Shown here in pieces: positions 40,416-48,997 of a DNA stretch of 64,000 nt. The DNA is taken from positions 248,001-312,000 of the forward strand of contig JAEXHI010000024.1 in NCBI GenBank assembly GCA_023450085.1. Direction: 5' to 3'. Origin of the DNA: Bacteroidota bacterium (GTDB taxonomy: Bacteria > Bacteroidota > Bacteroidia > Sphingobacteriales > Sphingobacteriaceae). Under the pieces are notes generated by a model. The model worked only from the letters and a program-made list of their open reading frames with translations. It was not told the DNA's origin and did no database searches. A program made the translations under genes and the position numbers. Each line of letters starts with the position of its first letter. Positions within the stretch are counted from its first letter, which is position 1.

Positions 40416-42428
40416 ATGTCAATGTTTGAGATAAAAGATAAAATGGATGCGCTGGTTACCGAGCTCAACCAACATACCTACAACTATTATGTTTTGGCCA
40501 TGCCAACCATAGCCGATTACGAGTTTGACAAGAAATTGGAAGAACTGGCTAAGCTGGAAAAAGAGTATCCCGAGTATGCAGACCCCAACTCACCTACTCA
40601 AAAAGTTGGTGGAGATATTACCAAAACCTTTAATACGGTAAGGCATAAATGGCCTATGCTATCTTTAGGGAACACCTATAACGAGCAAGACCTTAGAGAT
40701 TTTGACGAGCGTGTACGCAAGGCTATTGGAGATGAGTTTGAATATGTTTGCGAATTGAAGTTTGATGGTCTTTCGATGAGCCTCACCTACGAAAATGGGG
40801 TATTGGTACGTGCAGTAACTAGAGGTGATGGTACACAGGGTGATGAAGTAACGGCCAACATTAAAACCATCCATTCTATCCCTCACAAAGTTAAGGGCGA
40901 GAACATTCCCGAAACTTTTGAGATCAGAGGCGAAGTGTTTATGCACCGAGCAGCTTTTGATCGCTTAAACAGAGAACGCGAAGAACTTGGCGAAGTTCCT
41001 TATGCCAATCCGCGCAACTTTGCTGCTGGAACGGTAAAAATGCAAGACTCCAAAGAAGTAAAAAAACGTCCATTAGATTGTTTTCTTTACGGCCTTTACA
41101 CCGACAAGCAAATTTTTAAAACTCATTGGGAAAGTTTAGAAGCAGTAAAACAATGGGGTTTTCATGTTTGCGAGCATACCAAATTAGCGGGAAGTATTGA
41201 CGAGGTTTTAGATTTCATTCATTATTGGGACGAAGCACGTTTTAAGCTAAGCTATGACATTGACGGCATTGTGATTAAAGTGAACAGCTATGGCCAACAA
41301 CAAGAACTGGGCTTCACGGCCAAATCACCACGTTGGGCTATTTCCTATAAATACAAAGCGGCCGAAGTACAAACGGTATTGGAAAAAGTGACTTACCAGG
41401 TAGGACGAACTGGGGCCGTTACGCCTGTAGCGAACCTAAAACCAGTAGTACTAGCCGGAACTACGGTAAAAAGAGCCACACTCCACAATGCCGATGAGAT
41501 TACACGTTTAGATTTACATGAAGGTGATACCGTTCTAGTTGAAAAAGGTGGCGAAATCATTCCGAAAATCATTAAGGTAAATTTAGAGCTACGCAAACCA
41601 GATACAAAAGCAATTCATTTTATTGAAAATTGCCCTGAATGCGGAACGCCATTAATTAGAAAAGAAGGAGAAGCGGCTTACTATTGTACTAACGAAGACG
41701 GTTGTGGTCCACAGATTGTTGGAAAAATACAGCACTTTATTGGTCGCAAAGCGATGAATATCGATGGCTTAGGTGATGAAACTATCGAAACCTTTTACAA
41801 ACGTGACTTGGTTAGACATATTAGTGATTTATACAAACTGCATGAAAAAGCAGATGAATTAAAAGCTATCGAACGTTTCGGAGAAAAATCCATAGAAAAT
41901 ATGTTGAAGGGTATTGAACAATCGAAGCAAATGCCTTTTGAAAAAGTATTGTTTGGCCTAGGGATCAGATACGTAGGTGAAACAGTAGCTAAAAAACTGG
42001 CCAAGGGTGTAAAAAATATCGACAACTTAGCAGCGGCATCTTTAGAAGAACTTACTGCCATAGATGAAATTGGTGTACGTATTGCAGATAGCATCAATGA
42101 ATATTTCGCAAAAAACAGCAATGTTGCGCAGATAAACGAATTGAAAGATGCGGGTTTATGCTTTGAAGTCAAAGAAAGTTCAAATAAGCCCCAAAGCGAT
42201 AAATTAAATGGAAAAACATTTGTAATTTCGGGCGTTTTCGAAAAATTCAGCAGGGATGAACTAAAGAATTTGATCGAAGAAAATGGAGGTAAAATTTTAA
42301 GCAGTATCTCCGCAAAACTCGACTTTTTAGTGGCCGGCGATAACATGGGACCTTCTAAACTGGAGAAGGCTACCAAGCTGAACATTAAACTGATTAGCGA
42401 GGATGAGCTAGAAGAAATGATTGGTTGA
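40416..42428 (+). CDS. ligA: NAD-dependent DNA ligase
   Basis: A 670-residue LigA, full length. Order: domain Ia/nucleotidyltransferase with the adenylated Lys-115 (CELKFDGLSMSL), OB fold, zinc finger with four Cys (CPECGTPL then YYCTNEDGC), helix-hairpin-helix repeats (LGIRYVGETVAKKLA, IDEIGVRIADSI) and a C-terminal BRCT domain (LNGKTFVISGVFEKFSRDEL). It seals nicks in replication and repair. A second Met at codon 3 (40422) is also possible. A TATCTTCG element at 40402 resembles a -7 box. Confidence 0.96.
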   Translation: MSMFEIKDKMDALVTELNQHTYNYYVLAMPTIADYEFDKKLEELAKLEKEYPEYADPNSPTQKVGGDITKTFNTVRHKWPMLSLGNTYNEQDLRDFDERVRKAIGDEFEYVCELKFDGLSMSLTYENGVLVRAVTRGDGTQGDEVTANIKTIHSIPHKVKGENIPETFEIRGEVFMHRAAFDRLNREREELGEVPYANPRNFAAGTVKMQDSKEVKKRPLDCFLYGLYTDKQIFKTHWESLEAVKQWGFHVCEHTKLAGSIDEVLDFIHYWDEARFKLSYDIDGIVIKVNSYGQQQELGFTAKSPRWAISYKYKAAEVQTVLEKVTYQVGRTGAVTPVANLKPVVLAGTTVKRATLHNADEITRLDLHEGDTVLVEKGGEIIPKIIKVNLELRKPDTKAIHFIENCPECGTPLIRKEGEAAYYCTNEDGCGPQIVGKIQHFIGRKAMNIDGLGDETIETFYKRDLVRHISDLYKLHEKADELKAIERFGEKSIENMLKGIEQSKQMPFEKVLFGLGIRYVGETVAKKLAKGVKNIDNLAAASLEELTAIDEIGVRIADSINEYFAKNSNVAQINELKDAGLCFEVKESSNKPQSDKLNGKTFVISGVFEKFSRDELKNLIEENGGKILSSISAKLDFLVAGDNMGPSKLEKATKLNIKLISEDELEEMIG

Positions 42429-42436
42429 AAAACTTA

Positions 42437-42533
42437 ATTTTGAATGAGTGAGTTTTGAGTGAGCAAATAATTAGCAATGAGTATAGCCTATTCAAAATTC
42501 CATCATTCAATAATTCAATAATTAATAATATAT
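42437..42533. repeat. TGAATGA-family low-complexity repeat
   Basis: The ligA-dapA gap contains TTTTGAATGAGTGAGTTTTG, and CCATCATTCAATAATTCAAT after a 40-base spacer. The two halves are reverse-complementary in character. Related words occur at 16916-16955, 52644-52735 and 53117-53155. Confidence 0.55.
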
Positions 42534-42534
42534 A

Positions 42535-43413
42535 ATGAATAAATTTCACGGAACAGGTGTAGCAATGGTCACACCGTTCAACACCGATGGCTCGGTAGAT
42601 TATCAGGGCTTAGAGCGCCTGATCAATCACTTGGTTAATGGAGGTATAGATTACCTCGTGTCTTTAGGTACAACTGGCGAAACTGCCACATTAAGCAAGG
42701 ACGAGAAGAAGAAGGTGTGGGAATTTACCGCTGAAATTAACAATGGTCGTTTGCCTTTAGTGGCTGGCATTGGTGGGAATGATACTTTAGGTGTTGCCCA
42801 AGAAATTAAAACTTTTGAAAGCAATGGCTACAGTGCTATTTTATCTGTAAGTCCTTATTACAACAAGCCTAACCAAGAAGGTATTTACCAACATTATAAA
42901 CACTTAAGTGAAACAAGTGCATTGCCTATCTTGCTTTATAATGTGCCAGGCAGAACTGGATCAAATATGCTACCAGAAACTACTTGCAGGTTAGCGCATG
43001 ATTTTAAAAACCTTATTGGAATTAAAGATGCGGCTGGATCATTTGATCAGTTTAACCAAATTATGAGGGATAAGCCAACTGATTTCATGTTAATTTCTGG
43101 AGATGATCCTGTAGCGTTACCCATGATGTCTATTGGCGCGGTAGGTGTCATTTCTGTAATTGGAAATGCATTGCCTAAACAATTCTCTGATATGATCAGA
43201 TTGTGTTTAAATGGTGAATTTGCAAAAGCAACACCGGCACATCTAAGTTTATTAGAATTTACAAGATTATGCTTTGCTGAAGGCAATCCAGTAGGTGTAA
43301 AATCTGCTTTGAAACAACTTGGCATTTGTGGCGACGATGTTCGTTTACCATTGGTGAAAGCTACCGAAGGTTTAAACACAGCTATTGCCGAGCAATTGAA
43401 ACAATTGGCATAG
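42535..43413 (+). CDS. dapA: 4-hydroxy-tetrahydrodipicolinate synthase
   Basis: A 292-residue enzyme that condenses pyruvate with aspartate semialdehyde, the first committed step to diaminopimelate and lysine. GTTGE (45-49), Tyr-135 in LLYNVPGRTGSN and the Schiff-base Lys-164 in IGIKDAAGSF are intact. It supplies the meso-diaminopimelate that MurE in this window adds to peptidoglycan. A terminator follows at 43438-43469. It is 106 bases from ligA and separated by repeats, so it may have its own promoter. Confidence 0.96.
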   Translation: MNKFHGTGVAMVTPFNTDGSVDYQGLERLINHLVNGGIDYLVSLGTTGETATLSKDEKKKVWEFTAEINNGRLPLVAGIGGNDTLGVAQEIKTFESNGYSAILSVSPYYNKPNQEGIYQHYKHLSETSALPILLYNVPGRTGSNMLPETTCRLAHDFKNLIGIKDAAGSFDQFNQIMRDKPTDFMLISGDDPVALPMMSIGAVGVISVIGNALPKQFSDMIRLCLNGEFAKATPAHLSLLEFTRLCFAEGNPVGVKSALKQLGICGDDVRLPLVKATEGLNTAIAEQLKQLA

Positions 43414-43437
43414 AAATTAGCCATTACCAAATAGATA

Positions 43438-43469
43438 AGCCTCGGTTGAAAATCAATCGGGGCTTTTTC
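43438..43469 (+). terminator. dapA terminator
   Basis: AGCCTCGGTTGA pairs with TCAATCGGGGCT around AAA, followed by TTTTTC. It starts 25 bases after the dapA stop. Confidence 0.85.
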
Positions 43470-43479
43470 TTTGCCCTCT

Positions 43480-43599
43480 CGTTATTTCGATCCCGAGCTT
43501 TTGGGGAGAGAAATCTAACAACTTTGCAAATAATGTTATGCCAGATTTAATTTTGCCGTAGCATGACGTTAGATTTCTCTCATGCGTTCGAAATGACGG
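43480..43599. repeat. ATTTCG inverted-repeat element
   Basis: The left arm CGTTATTTCGATCCCGAG, followed by GAGAGAAATCTA, is the reverse complement in pattern of the right arm TAGATTTCTCTCATGCGTTC then GAAATGACGG, with about 55 bases between. A half-copy is at 29689-29727. Confidence 0.6.
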
Positions 43600-43628
43600 A
43601 AGGAGCAAGAACAATCCATTAATCACTT

Positions 43629-43707
43629 CGTCATTGCGAGTTACGAAGCAATCTCCTGCAACTTTAGAATAGCGCTTTTTTAGATTGCTTCATAACTCGC
43701 AATGACG
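43629..43707. repeat. Palindromic intergenic repeat, TGCGAG family, copy 3
   Basis: CGTCATTGCGAGTTACGAAG and CAATC on the left pair with GATTGCTTCATAACTCGC and AATGACG on the right. The arms carry a matched difference from copies 1 and 2 (GTTACGAAGC against GCTTCATAAC), keeping the pairing. Confidence 0.75.
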
Positions 43708-43794
43708 GATAGCCGCCTAGTTAATTTTAAAAACCTACGAGGTTTGTGTACGAGGTCGAAATGACTGATTAGAGACTATACAAATCTTTAGAAT

Positions 43795-43826
43795 CAAAAA
43801 AGCGCCTTGGTCAGGGGCGCTTTTTC
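43795..43826 (-). terminator. Terminator of the histone H1-like gene
   Basis: AAAAAAGCGCC pairs with GGCGCTTTTT around a 9-base loop. On the minus strand it follows the gene by 26 bases with a clean U-tract. Confidence 0.85.
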
Positions 43827-43851
43827 TTTGTTTTAACAATGCGTTTAAAAA

Positions 43852-44028
43852 TTAAGCTTTGTTTTTAGTTTCTTGCACTTCTAAGCGGATGCTTTGAGCT
43901 AAGTTTTTTAAATCCTGCATACCTTTACGTACACGTGTTCCAGCAGCGCTGTTAGATTTGTTGTAAAATTTGTCCACATCAGCTTCTAAAGCTGCAACTA
44001 GTGCCTTTACTTCAGCAAATTTTTTCAT
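43852..44028 (-). CDS. Histone H1-like protein (Hc1-type nucleoid protein)
   Basis: A 58-residue basic protein, start ATG at 44026-44028: KKFAEVKALVAALEADVDKF, then YNKSNSAAGTRVRKGMQDLK and NLAQSIRLEVQETKNKA. This matches the short histone H1/Hc1-like proteins found across Bacteroidota: an amphipathic helical core with a Lys-rich end. A TAGGAG sequence about 10 bases upstream of the start is a good ribosome-binding site. It is followed by a strong terminator. It probably binds DNA non-specifically. Confidence 0.85.
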   Translation of the reverse strand: MKKFAEVKALVAALEADVDKFYNKSNSAAGTRVRKGMQDLKNLAQSIRLEVQETKNKA

Positions 44029-44145
44029 TTTTAAAATACTCCTATTAGTTTTTAAGGTTTTGATTAATACTCTATTACTAATGTAAGAGGTTTATTTTAA
44101 TAAAAAAATTTTTGTCAAAATAAAATAATGAGGGTTTATGCGTTT

Positions 44146-44154
44146 TTTTCCACA
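44146..44154. other. Single DnaA-box-like nonamer
   Basis: TTTTCCACA fits the TTWTNCACA consensus. It is a lone copy upstream of the histone-like gene, so chance is possible; the cluster near ftsZ is more significant. Confidence 0.3.
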
Positions 44155-44201
44155 AAACCAACACTTATAAACAGCAATTCACTGTAAATCAAAGCTTCAT
44201 C

Positions 44202-44232
44202 AAAAAAGCCCCGTAAGTACGAGGCTTTTTTT
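44202..44232. terminator. Terminator after the alpha-oxoamine synthase gene
   Basis: AAAAAAGCCCCGTA pairs with TACGAGGCTTTTTTT around AG, 11 bases beyond the stop codon of the minus-strand gene. It has T-runs on both strands. Confidence 0.85.
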
Positions 44233-44243
44233 GAAATCTTATA

Positions 44244-45566
44244 TTATTCTGCTGACGAAAACTTATTCTGCTGATAATAACCACGTTTCAGTTTTTCAGC
44301 CACTTCACTAAAGGCATCTAAAGTACGTTGTACGTCTTCTAAAGTATGTACTGCAGTTGGGATCAACCTTAACTCAATCATTCCTTTTGGAATAACAGGA
44401 TATACTACAATAGAACAGAAAATACCATAGTTTTCTCGTAAATCGTGAGTAAGCGCCGTAGCTTCCAACAATTCACCTTTTAAGAAAACTGGCGTTACTA
44501 CCGTATTGGTTACCCCAATATCAAAACCACGCTCACGTAAGCCATTTTGCAAAGTAGTGGCAATAGTCCATAATTTCTCTCTTAGCTCAGGATTGTTTTT
44601 AAGCAGTTCTAAGCGCTTCATTAAACCAATTACCATTGGCATAGGCAATGCCTTTGCGAAGGTCTGTGAACGCATGTTATACCTAAAATAATCTGTTAAT
44701 TGCTTGGTTGAGGCAACGAAGGCTCCAATACCCGCCATAGATTTGGCGAAAGTGGCAAAATAAACATCAACACCTTCGATACTATCTTGTGCTTCGTGAG
44801 TTCCTGCACCCGTTGGTCCCATAGTACCAAAACCATGCGCATCATCAATTAATAAACGGAAATTGAATTCCTTTTTTAAATCAATCAGCTCTTTCAATTT
44901 TCCTTGAGCACCCGACATTCCGAAAACACCTTCAGTAATTAACAAGATACCACCGCCGGTTTGCTCCACCAATTTAGTAGCTCTTTGTAATTGCTTACGT
45001 GCGTCTTCTACATTATTGTGTTTATAAACAAAACGCTTGCCCATGTGCAAACGAAGTCCATCTAAAATACAGGCATGCGACTCGCCATCATAAACTACCA
45101 CATCATTACGATCAAGCAAAGCATCAATGATTGACACCATGCCTTGGTAACCAAAGTTTAATAAAAACGCATCTTCTTTACCTACAAACGCCGCTAAGTC
45201 TTGTTCTAATTGCTCATGATATTTAGAGTTACCCGACATCATACGTGCACCCATAGGATAAGCCATCCCAAATTCGGCTGCACCTTGCTCATCTGCTTTT
45301 CTAACCTCTGGATGATTGGCCAAACCTAAATAGTTGTTTAAGCTCCAAACCAAATGCTCCTTGCCTCTAAATTGCATATGAGGCGCAATCTCTCCCTCTA
45401 GTTTTGGAAAAGAAAAATACCCATGTGACCAGCTTTGGTGTTGACCAATTGGCCCCATGCGTTTCGCTACTTTATCAAAAATATCCAATGTTAAATGTTT
45501 ATGTAAGATGTTATTATACTGTGTTAATAGTGGCGCAAATTTAAGTTTTAAATCACGATTTGACAA
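44244..45566 (-). CDS. Alpha-oxoamine synthase, probably serine palmitoyltransferase-like
   Basis: A 440-residue PLP enzyme of the alpha-oxoamine synthase family. His-164 stacks on PLP (YDGESHACIL), DDAHGFG lies at 241-247, and the PLP lysine is Lys-275 in TFAKSMAGIG. It should condense an amino acid with an acyl-CoA; in Bacteroidota the likely product is a sphingoid base (serine palmitoyltransferase) or a cysteate-derived sulfonolipid precursor. Glycine C-acetyltransferase is less likely. About 45 extra N-terminal residues (TQYNNILHKHLTLDIFDKVA region) distinguish it from the 395-residue type. It follows ftsZ by 236 bases on the same strand and has its own terminator. Confidence 0.8.
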   Translation of the reverse strand: MSNRDLKLKFAPLLTQYNNILHKHLTLDIFDKVAKRMGPIGQHQSWSHGYFSFPKLEGEIAPHMQFRGKEHLVWSLNNYLGLANHPEVRKADEQGAAEFGMAYPMGARMMSGNSKYHEQLEQDLAAFVGKEDAFLLNFGYQGMVSIIDALLDRNDVVVYDGESHACILDGLRLHMGKRFVYKHNNVEDARKQLQRATKLVEQTGGGILLITEGVFGMSGAQGKLKELIDLKKEFNFRLLIDDAHGFGTMGPTGAGTHEAQDSIEGVDVYFATFAKSMAGIGAFVASTKQLTDYFRYNMRSQTFAKALPMPMVIGLMKRLELLKNNPELREKLWTIATTLQNGLRERGFDIGVTNTVVTPVFLKGELLEATALTHDLRENYGIFCSIVVYPVIPKGMIELRLIPTAVHTLEDVQRTLDAFSEVAEKLKRGYYQQNKFSSAE

Positions 45567-45744
45567 CCCTTTTAATCAATCGTTTAAATGCTATTGGAAC
45601 GGACCATAAAATGAACGTATACCTCAGCAACGGAGACTTCTTTTACTTTAAACACAGAAAATCCAAAGTTTAAACTTCGTTGATTTTCAATGCTCAACTT
45701 CGTTAGTCTACACTAAATGACGAACCAGCGTGCCAATTTAATTA

Positions 45745-45783
45745 TAAAAAAAGCCTTAGCAATATAAATTACCAAGGCTTTAA
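45745..45783 (-). terminator. ftsZ terminator
   Basis: AAAAAAAGCCTTAG pairs with CCAAGGCTTT around an AT-rich loop of about 12 bases. It lies 20 bases beyond the ftsZ stop on the minus strand and closes the dcw run. Confidence 0.7.
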
Positions 45784-45802
45784 AGTTATTTAACTGTTAT
45801 CA

Positions 45803-47482
45803 TTAGTCCACATTATCGTGTAAAAATGAGTTGTTAGGTCTAATTCCTGTTTCACCATCTTCATCGTTAGTCAAAGTAAATCTAGATACTTGTGACTCAG
45901 ATGAGTGTTGGATTTGTTGCAACTGCATCTGTTTACGTTGATAAGCAGGTACATTTTCCAATTCTTGTAGGCCGTTGGTTGTTCTCAACTTCATGCTCAA
46001 GTCTTTCAACCTCAAGATTCTTTCTTTTGATTTCCTCAATTGTTCTTCAATTGATTCGTCTGTTTTATCTTGATCAGCGCTGTAAGCTTCTACTGGTGCT
46101 ACAGGCGCAGGTTGCTCTTCTACAATTTCTTCTGGAATAGAAGCAATAGGCGTTTCAAAAACGAATTCCGTTTCGGCTACCTTTACCTCAAATTCAAAAC
46201 CAAGCTCATCAGTATGAGTAGGCTCTTCTGCACTAATTTTTTCCTCCACTAACTGGTGAAAAACAAAACCAGGTTCTTCTGTCACTGGTGCAGGGCTAGG
46301 CGCTGCTGCTACTGGAGCTGGTTTAGCGATATTAAACAAATCGCCAAACAAATCTGGCTGTTTAGTTTCCTCTGGTTGAACTTTCAATACCGGCTCATTG
46401 CTCACTGGCGCCTCTTTAGGCGTGATGAACGAATTTACAGGCTCTACTGGTCTTACCAACGGCGCTTCTTCTGGAGTTAACAAAGAGATTTTCTTAACGT
46501 TTTGCTTGTCTTTTTCTCTTTGCTCGGTTGTTTGGAAACCAGTAGCAATAATCGTTACTGAGATCTTATCTCCCAAGTTTTCGTCGATACAGTTACCCCA
46601 AATTAAGTCGGCACTTAAACCTGCTTTATCTTGGATATAATCTGTAATGATCGAAACCTCATCCATGGTTACCTCTTTAACACCAGAACTGATGTTTAAA
46701 AGAATATATCTAGCACCTTCAATTTCGTTATCTTTCAATAATGGAGAAGCCAAAGCACCTTCAACGGCTGCCAAAGCACGGTTATCACCATCGGCAGCAT
46801 AACTACCCATGATACACACACCGCTTTCTTTCATCACGGTACGCACATCTTTAAAATCGACGTTGATATAACCAGGTACTGTAATGATCTCTGCGATACC
46901 CTTAGCTGCTGTGGTTAAAATATCATCTGCTTGAGCAAATGCAGAACCTAAGGTTAAGTTTCCGAAAATCTCACGTAGTCTATCGTTAGAAATCACTAAG
47001 TAAGAATCGACGTACTTCTTTAATTCTTCCAAACCGTCATCAGCTTGCATCTTACGTCTTTTTCCTTCGAAAGAGAAAGGCGTAGTGATGATCGCTACGG
47101 TTAATATATCAAGTTCTTTTGCAGCTTTAGCAATAATTGGACTAGCACCAGTACCAGTACCACCACCCATACCTGCTGTAATGAAAAGCATTTTGGTAGT
47201 TGGGCCCAACATATTTTTGATATCCTCTATATTTTCTATAGCGGAGTTTTTTCCTACTTCCGGAATTGATCCAGCTCCCATTCCTTCGGTTAAGCTAGCA
47301 CCCAATTGTACTTTGTTAGGAATAGGGCTAAACTCCAATGCTTGCGCATCAGTATTACAAATAATAAAGTCTACACCAGTAATTCCTTGACGGTACATGT
47401 GGTTTACCGCGTTACCTCCACCACCTCCAACACCAATAACTTTGATGATTGAAGATTTATCTTTTAACATTTCGAACTTCAT
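45803..47482 (-). CDS. ftsZ: Cell division protein FtsZ
   Basis: A 559-residue tubulin-like GTPase that forms the Z-ring. The signature GGGTGTG is at 106-112, and the T7 loop lies in VPGYINVDFKDVRTVM. The globular core ends near residue 320. The remaining 240 residues are a Pro/Glu/Val-rich linker with repeats of the EEP/PVAP type, longer than in most bacteria but usual in Bacteroidota, and a conserved end RPNNSFLHDNVD that should bind FtsA. It is the last dcw gene, 129 bases after ftsA, across a gap with DnaA-box-like sites and a palindrome. Confidence 0.97.
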   Translation of the reverse strand: MKFEMLKDKSSIIKVIGVGGGGGNAVNHMYRQGITGVDFIICNTDAQALEFSPIPNKVQLGASLTEGMGAGSIPEVGKNSAIENIEDIKNMLGPTTKMLFITAGMGGGTGTGASPIIAKAAKELDILTVAIITTPFSFEGKRRKMQADDGLEELKKYVDSYLVISNDRLREIFGNLTLGSAFAQADDILTTAAKGIAEIITVPGYINVDFKDVRTVMKESGVCIMGSYAADGDNRALAAVEGALASPLLKDNEIEGARYILLNISSGVKEVTMDEVSIITDYIQDKAGLSADLIWGNCIDENLGDKISVTIIATGFQTTEQREKDKQNVKKISLLTPEEAPLVRPVEPVNSFITPKEAPVSNEPVLKVQPEETKQPDLFGDLFNIAKPAPVAAAPSPAPVTEEPGFVFHQLVEEKISAEEPTHTDELGFEFEVKVAETEFVFETPIASIPEEIVEEQPAPVAPVEAYSADQDKTDESIEEQLRKSKERILRLKDLSMKLRTTNGLQELENVPAYQRKQMQLQQIQHSSESQVSRFTLTNDEDGETGIRPNNSFLHDNVD

Positions 47483-47551
47483 ATTGTTATGAATCAGTAG
47501 TTTAAAAATCTAATTTTTGCTGTTCATTCCTCTTGTAATATTAACACTTTT

Positions 47552-47578
47552 TTAACAGTCGTTTTCCACAACTGTTAA
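47552..47578. promoter_or_regulatory. 8-bp palindrome upstream of ftsZ
   Basis: TTAACAGT (47552-47559) and ACTGTTAA (47571-47578) are perfect inverted arms separated by 11 bases that contain a TTTTCCACA nonamer. It could be a protein-binding operator or an RNA hairpin in the ftsZ leader, 70-96 bases upstream of the ATG. Confidence 0.5.
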
Positions 47579-47608
47579 GAATGTGGAAAATTCCCAAATT
47601 GTGGAAAA
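47562..47608. promoter_or_regulatory. Cluster of three DnaA-box-like nonamers before ftsZ
   Basis: TTTTCCACA occurs at 47562-47570 on the plus strand, and TGTGGAAAA (the complementary orientation) at 47582-47590 and 47600-47608. All three match TTWTNCACA within 47 bases, between ftsA (ends 47612) and ftsZ (starts 47482). The second and third are spaced 18 bases apart in the same orientation. Confidence 0.5.
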
Positions 47609-47611
47609 ATA

Positions 47612-48973
47612 TTACGGTTTGATGTAATCTTCGTCGCTAACATTCATATCATCTCTGATAAATTCCGATGCTTTACCTAGTAATTTATCAAACAATCCAC
47701 TTCTTTTTGGCTTCTCTTTTACTTCACGAGGTTTCTCAACAAAAACGCCTGGTTGTTTCATTTCTTCCAACAATTCTTCGGCTTTTTGAATTCCTTTGAT
47801 CAGCAAACCTACAGAGGTTGCATACATTGGGCTCTTCAAATCGTCGTAGATATTTTTAGGCATTTCTTCGTATTTAGACAAGTGCTCATTTGGATAACCC
47901 ACACGGCAATCTAAACCTGTTACATACTCTACCATTTGGTTAAGATGTTTCAACAAAGCACCACCTCCTGTGATCACCACTCCGCCAATCAAACGTTTTT
48001 CGTAACCAGATGATTTGATCTCGTAATAAACGTGCTCTACAATTTCTTCCATACGGGCCTGGATGATGTAGGCAAGGTTTTTAACAGAGATTTCTTTTGG
48101 CTCACGACCACGCAATCCTGGAACACAGATAATTTCGTTTTCCTTATTCTCTTCGGCCAGGGCTGAACCGAAACGAGTTTTCAATAATTCAGCTTGGTTA
48201 CGCATTACCGAACATCCTTCTCTGATGTCTTCGGTTACACTGTTACCTCCAAAAGGAATTACTGCGGTATGACGAATAATACCTTCGTGGAAAATAGCCA
48301 CGTCGGTAGTACCACCACCAATATCAACTAAACAAACACCTGCTTCTTTTTCCTCTTCGCTCAACACCGATTCAGATGAAGCCAACGGCTCTAAAATGAG
48401 CTCTTGGGTTTGTAGTCCTGCATTGGTTACGCAACGCATGATATTTTTAACGGCAGTAACCTGTCCAGAAATAATGTGGAAGTTAGCTTCTAAACGAACA
48501 CCCGCCATCCCTACTGGATCTTTGATCCCAGGCTCATTGTCGATGGTAAATTCCTGCGGTAATACATGAATAATCTCTTCCCCTGGAGGCATCACCAACT
48601 TGAACATATCGTCAATTAACTTTTCGATATCCTTCTTGCTGATTTCGTTGTTCAGCTCCCTACGGGTTAAAATACCTCGGTGCTGCAAACTCTTGATGTG
48701 CTGCCCCGCAATACCCACGTTTACTACTCTAATTTCGACGTTTGATTGCGCACTCGACAGTTCAACAGCTGCATTAATGCCTTGTACGGTTTTTTGGATG
48801 TTGGACACAACTCCACGGGTAACGCCCGCTGATTCGGCTTTGCCAATGCCCAAAACTTCTATTTTACCATGATTAGTTCTGCGGCCCACAATTACGCAGA
48901 TCTTGGTAGTACCAATGTCTAATCCTACTACGATTGGAGATTGAATGGTAGTTTTCTCTTTGCCCATAACCAT
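47612..48973 (-). CDS. ftsA: Cell division protein FtsA
   Basis: A 453-residue actin-like protein that anchors FtsZ to the membrane. ATPase motifs: VVGLDIGTTKICVIVG at the N-terminus, LVDIGGGTTDVAIFHEG in the middle, and GGVVITGGGALLKHL. The C-terminus ends with a charged linker and an amphipathic helix-like segment (RSGLFDKLLGKASEFI), the expected membrane anchor, followed by a short acidic tail. The start may be the first or the third codon Met. It follows ftsQ by 24 bases. Confidence 0.95.
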   Translation of the reverse strand: MVMGKEKTTIQSPIVVGLDIGTTKICVIVGRRTNHGKIEVLGIGKAESAGVTRGVVSNIQKTVQGINAAVELSSAQSNVEIRVVNVGIAGQHIKSLQHRGILTRRELNNEISKKDIEKLIDDMFKLVMPPGEEIIHVLPQEFTIDNEPGIKDPVGMAGVRLEANFHIISGQVTAVKNIMRCVTNAGLQTQELILEPLASSESVLSEEEKEAGVCLVDIGGGTTDVAIFHEGIIRHTAVIPFGGNSVTEDIREGCSVMRNQAELLKTRFGSALAEENKENEIICVPGLRGREPKEISVKNLAYIIQARMEEIVEHVYYEIKSSGYEKRLIGGVVITGGGALLKHLNQMVEYVTGLDCRVGYPNEHLSKYEEMPKNIYDDLKSPMYATSVGLLIKGIQKAEELLEEMKQPGVFVEKPREVKEKPKRSGLFDKLLGKASEFIRDDMNVSDEDYIKP

Positions 48974-48997
48974 TATATTTATTTGTTGAGTTTGATA

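Larger units (their letters stand above)
43414..43851. other. Repeat-rich gap after dapA
   Basis: 438 bases holding, in order: the dapA terminator, the ATTTCG element (43480-43599), the TGCGAG palindrome copy 3 (43629-43707), a partial CCTACGAGG element (43733-43766) and the terminator of the histone-like gene. No gene. Confidence 0.75.

Noticed and set aside
45603..45744. Small gene in the ftsZ to alpha-oxoamine synthase gap
   Set aside because: No frame with a start and sensible composition; the stretch contains only partial inverted repeats (TTTAAAC words).
47562..47608. Origin of replication at the ftsA-ftsZ gap
   Set aside because: Only three DnaA-box-like sites, no AT-rich unwinding region of the usual size and no dnaA, dnaN or gidA nearby; regulation is more plausible.
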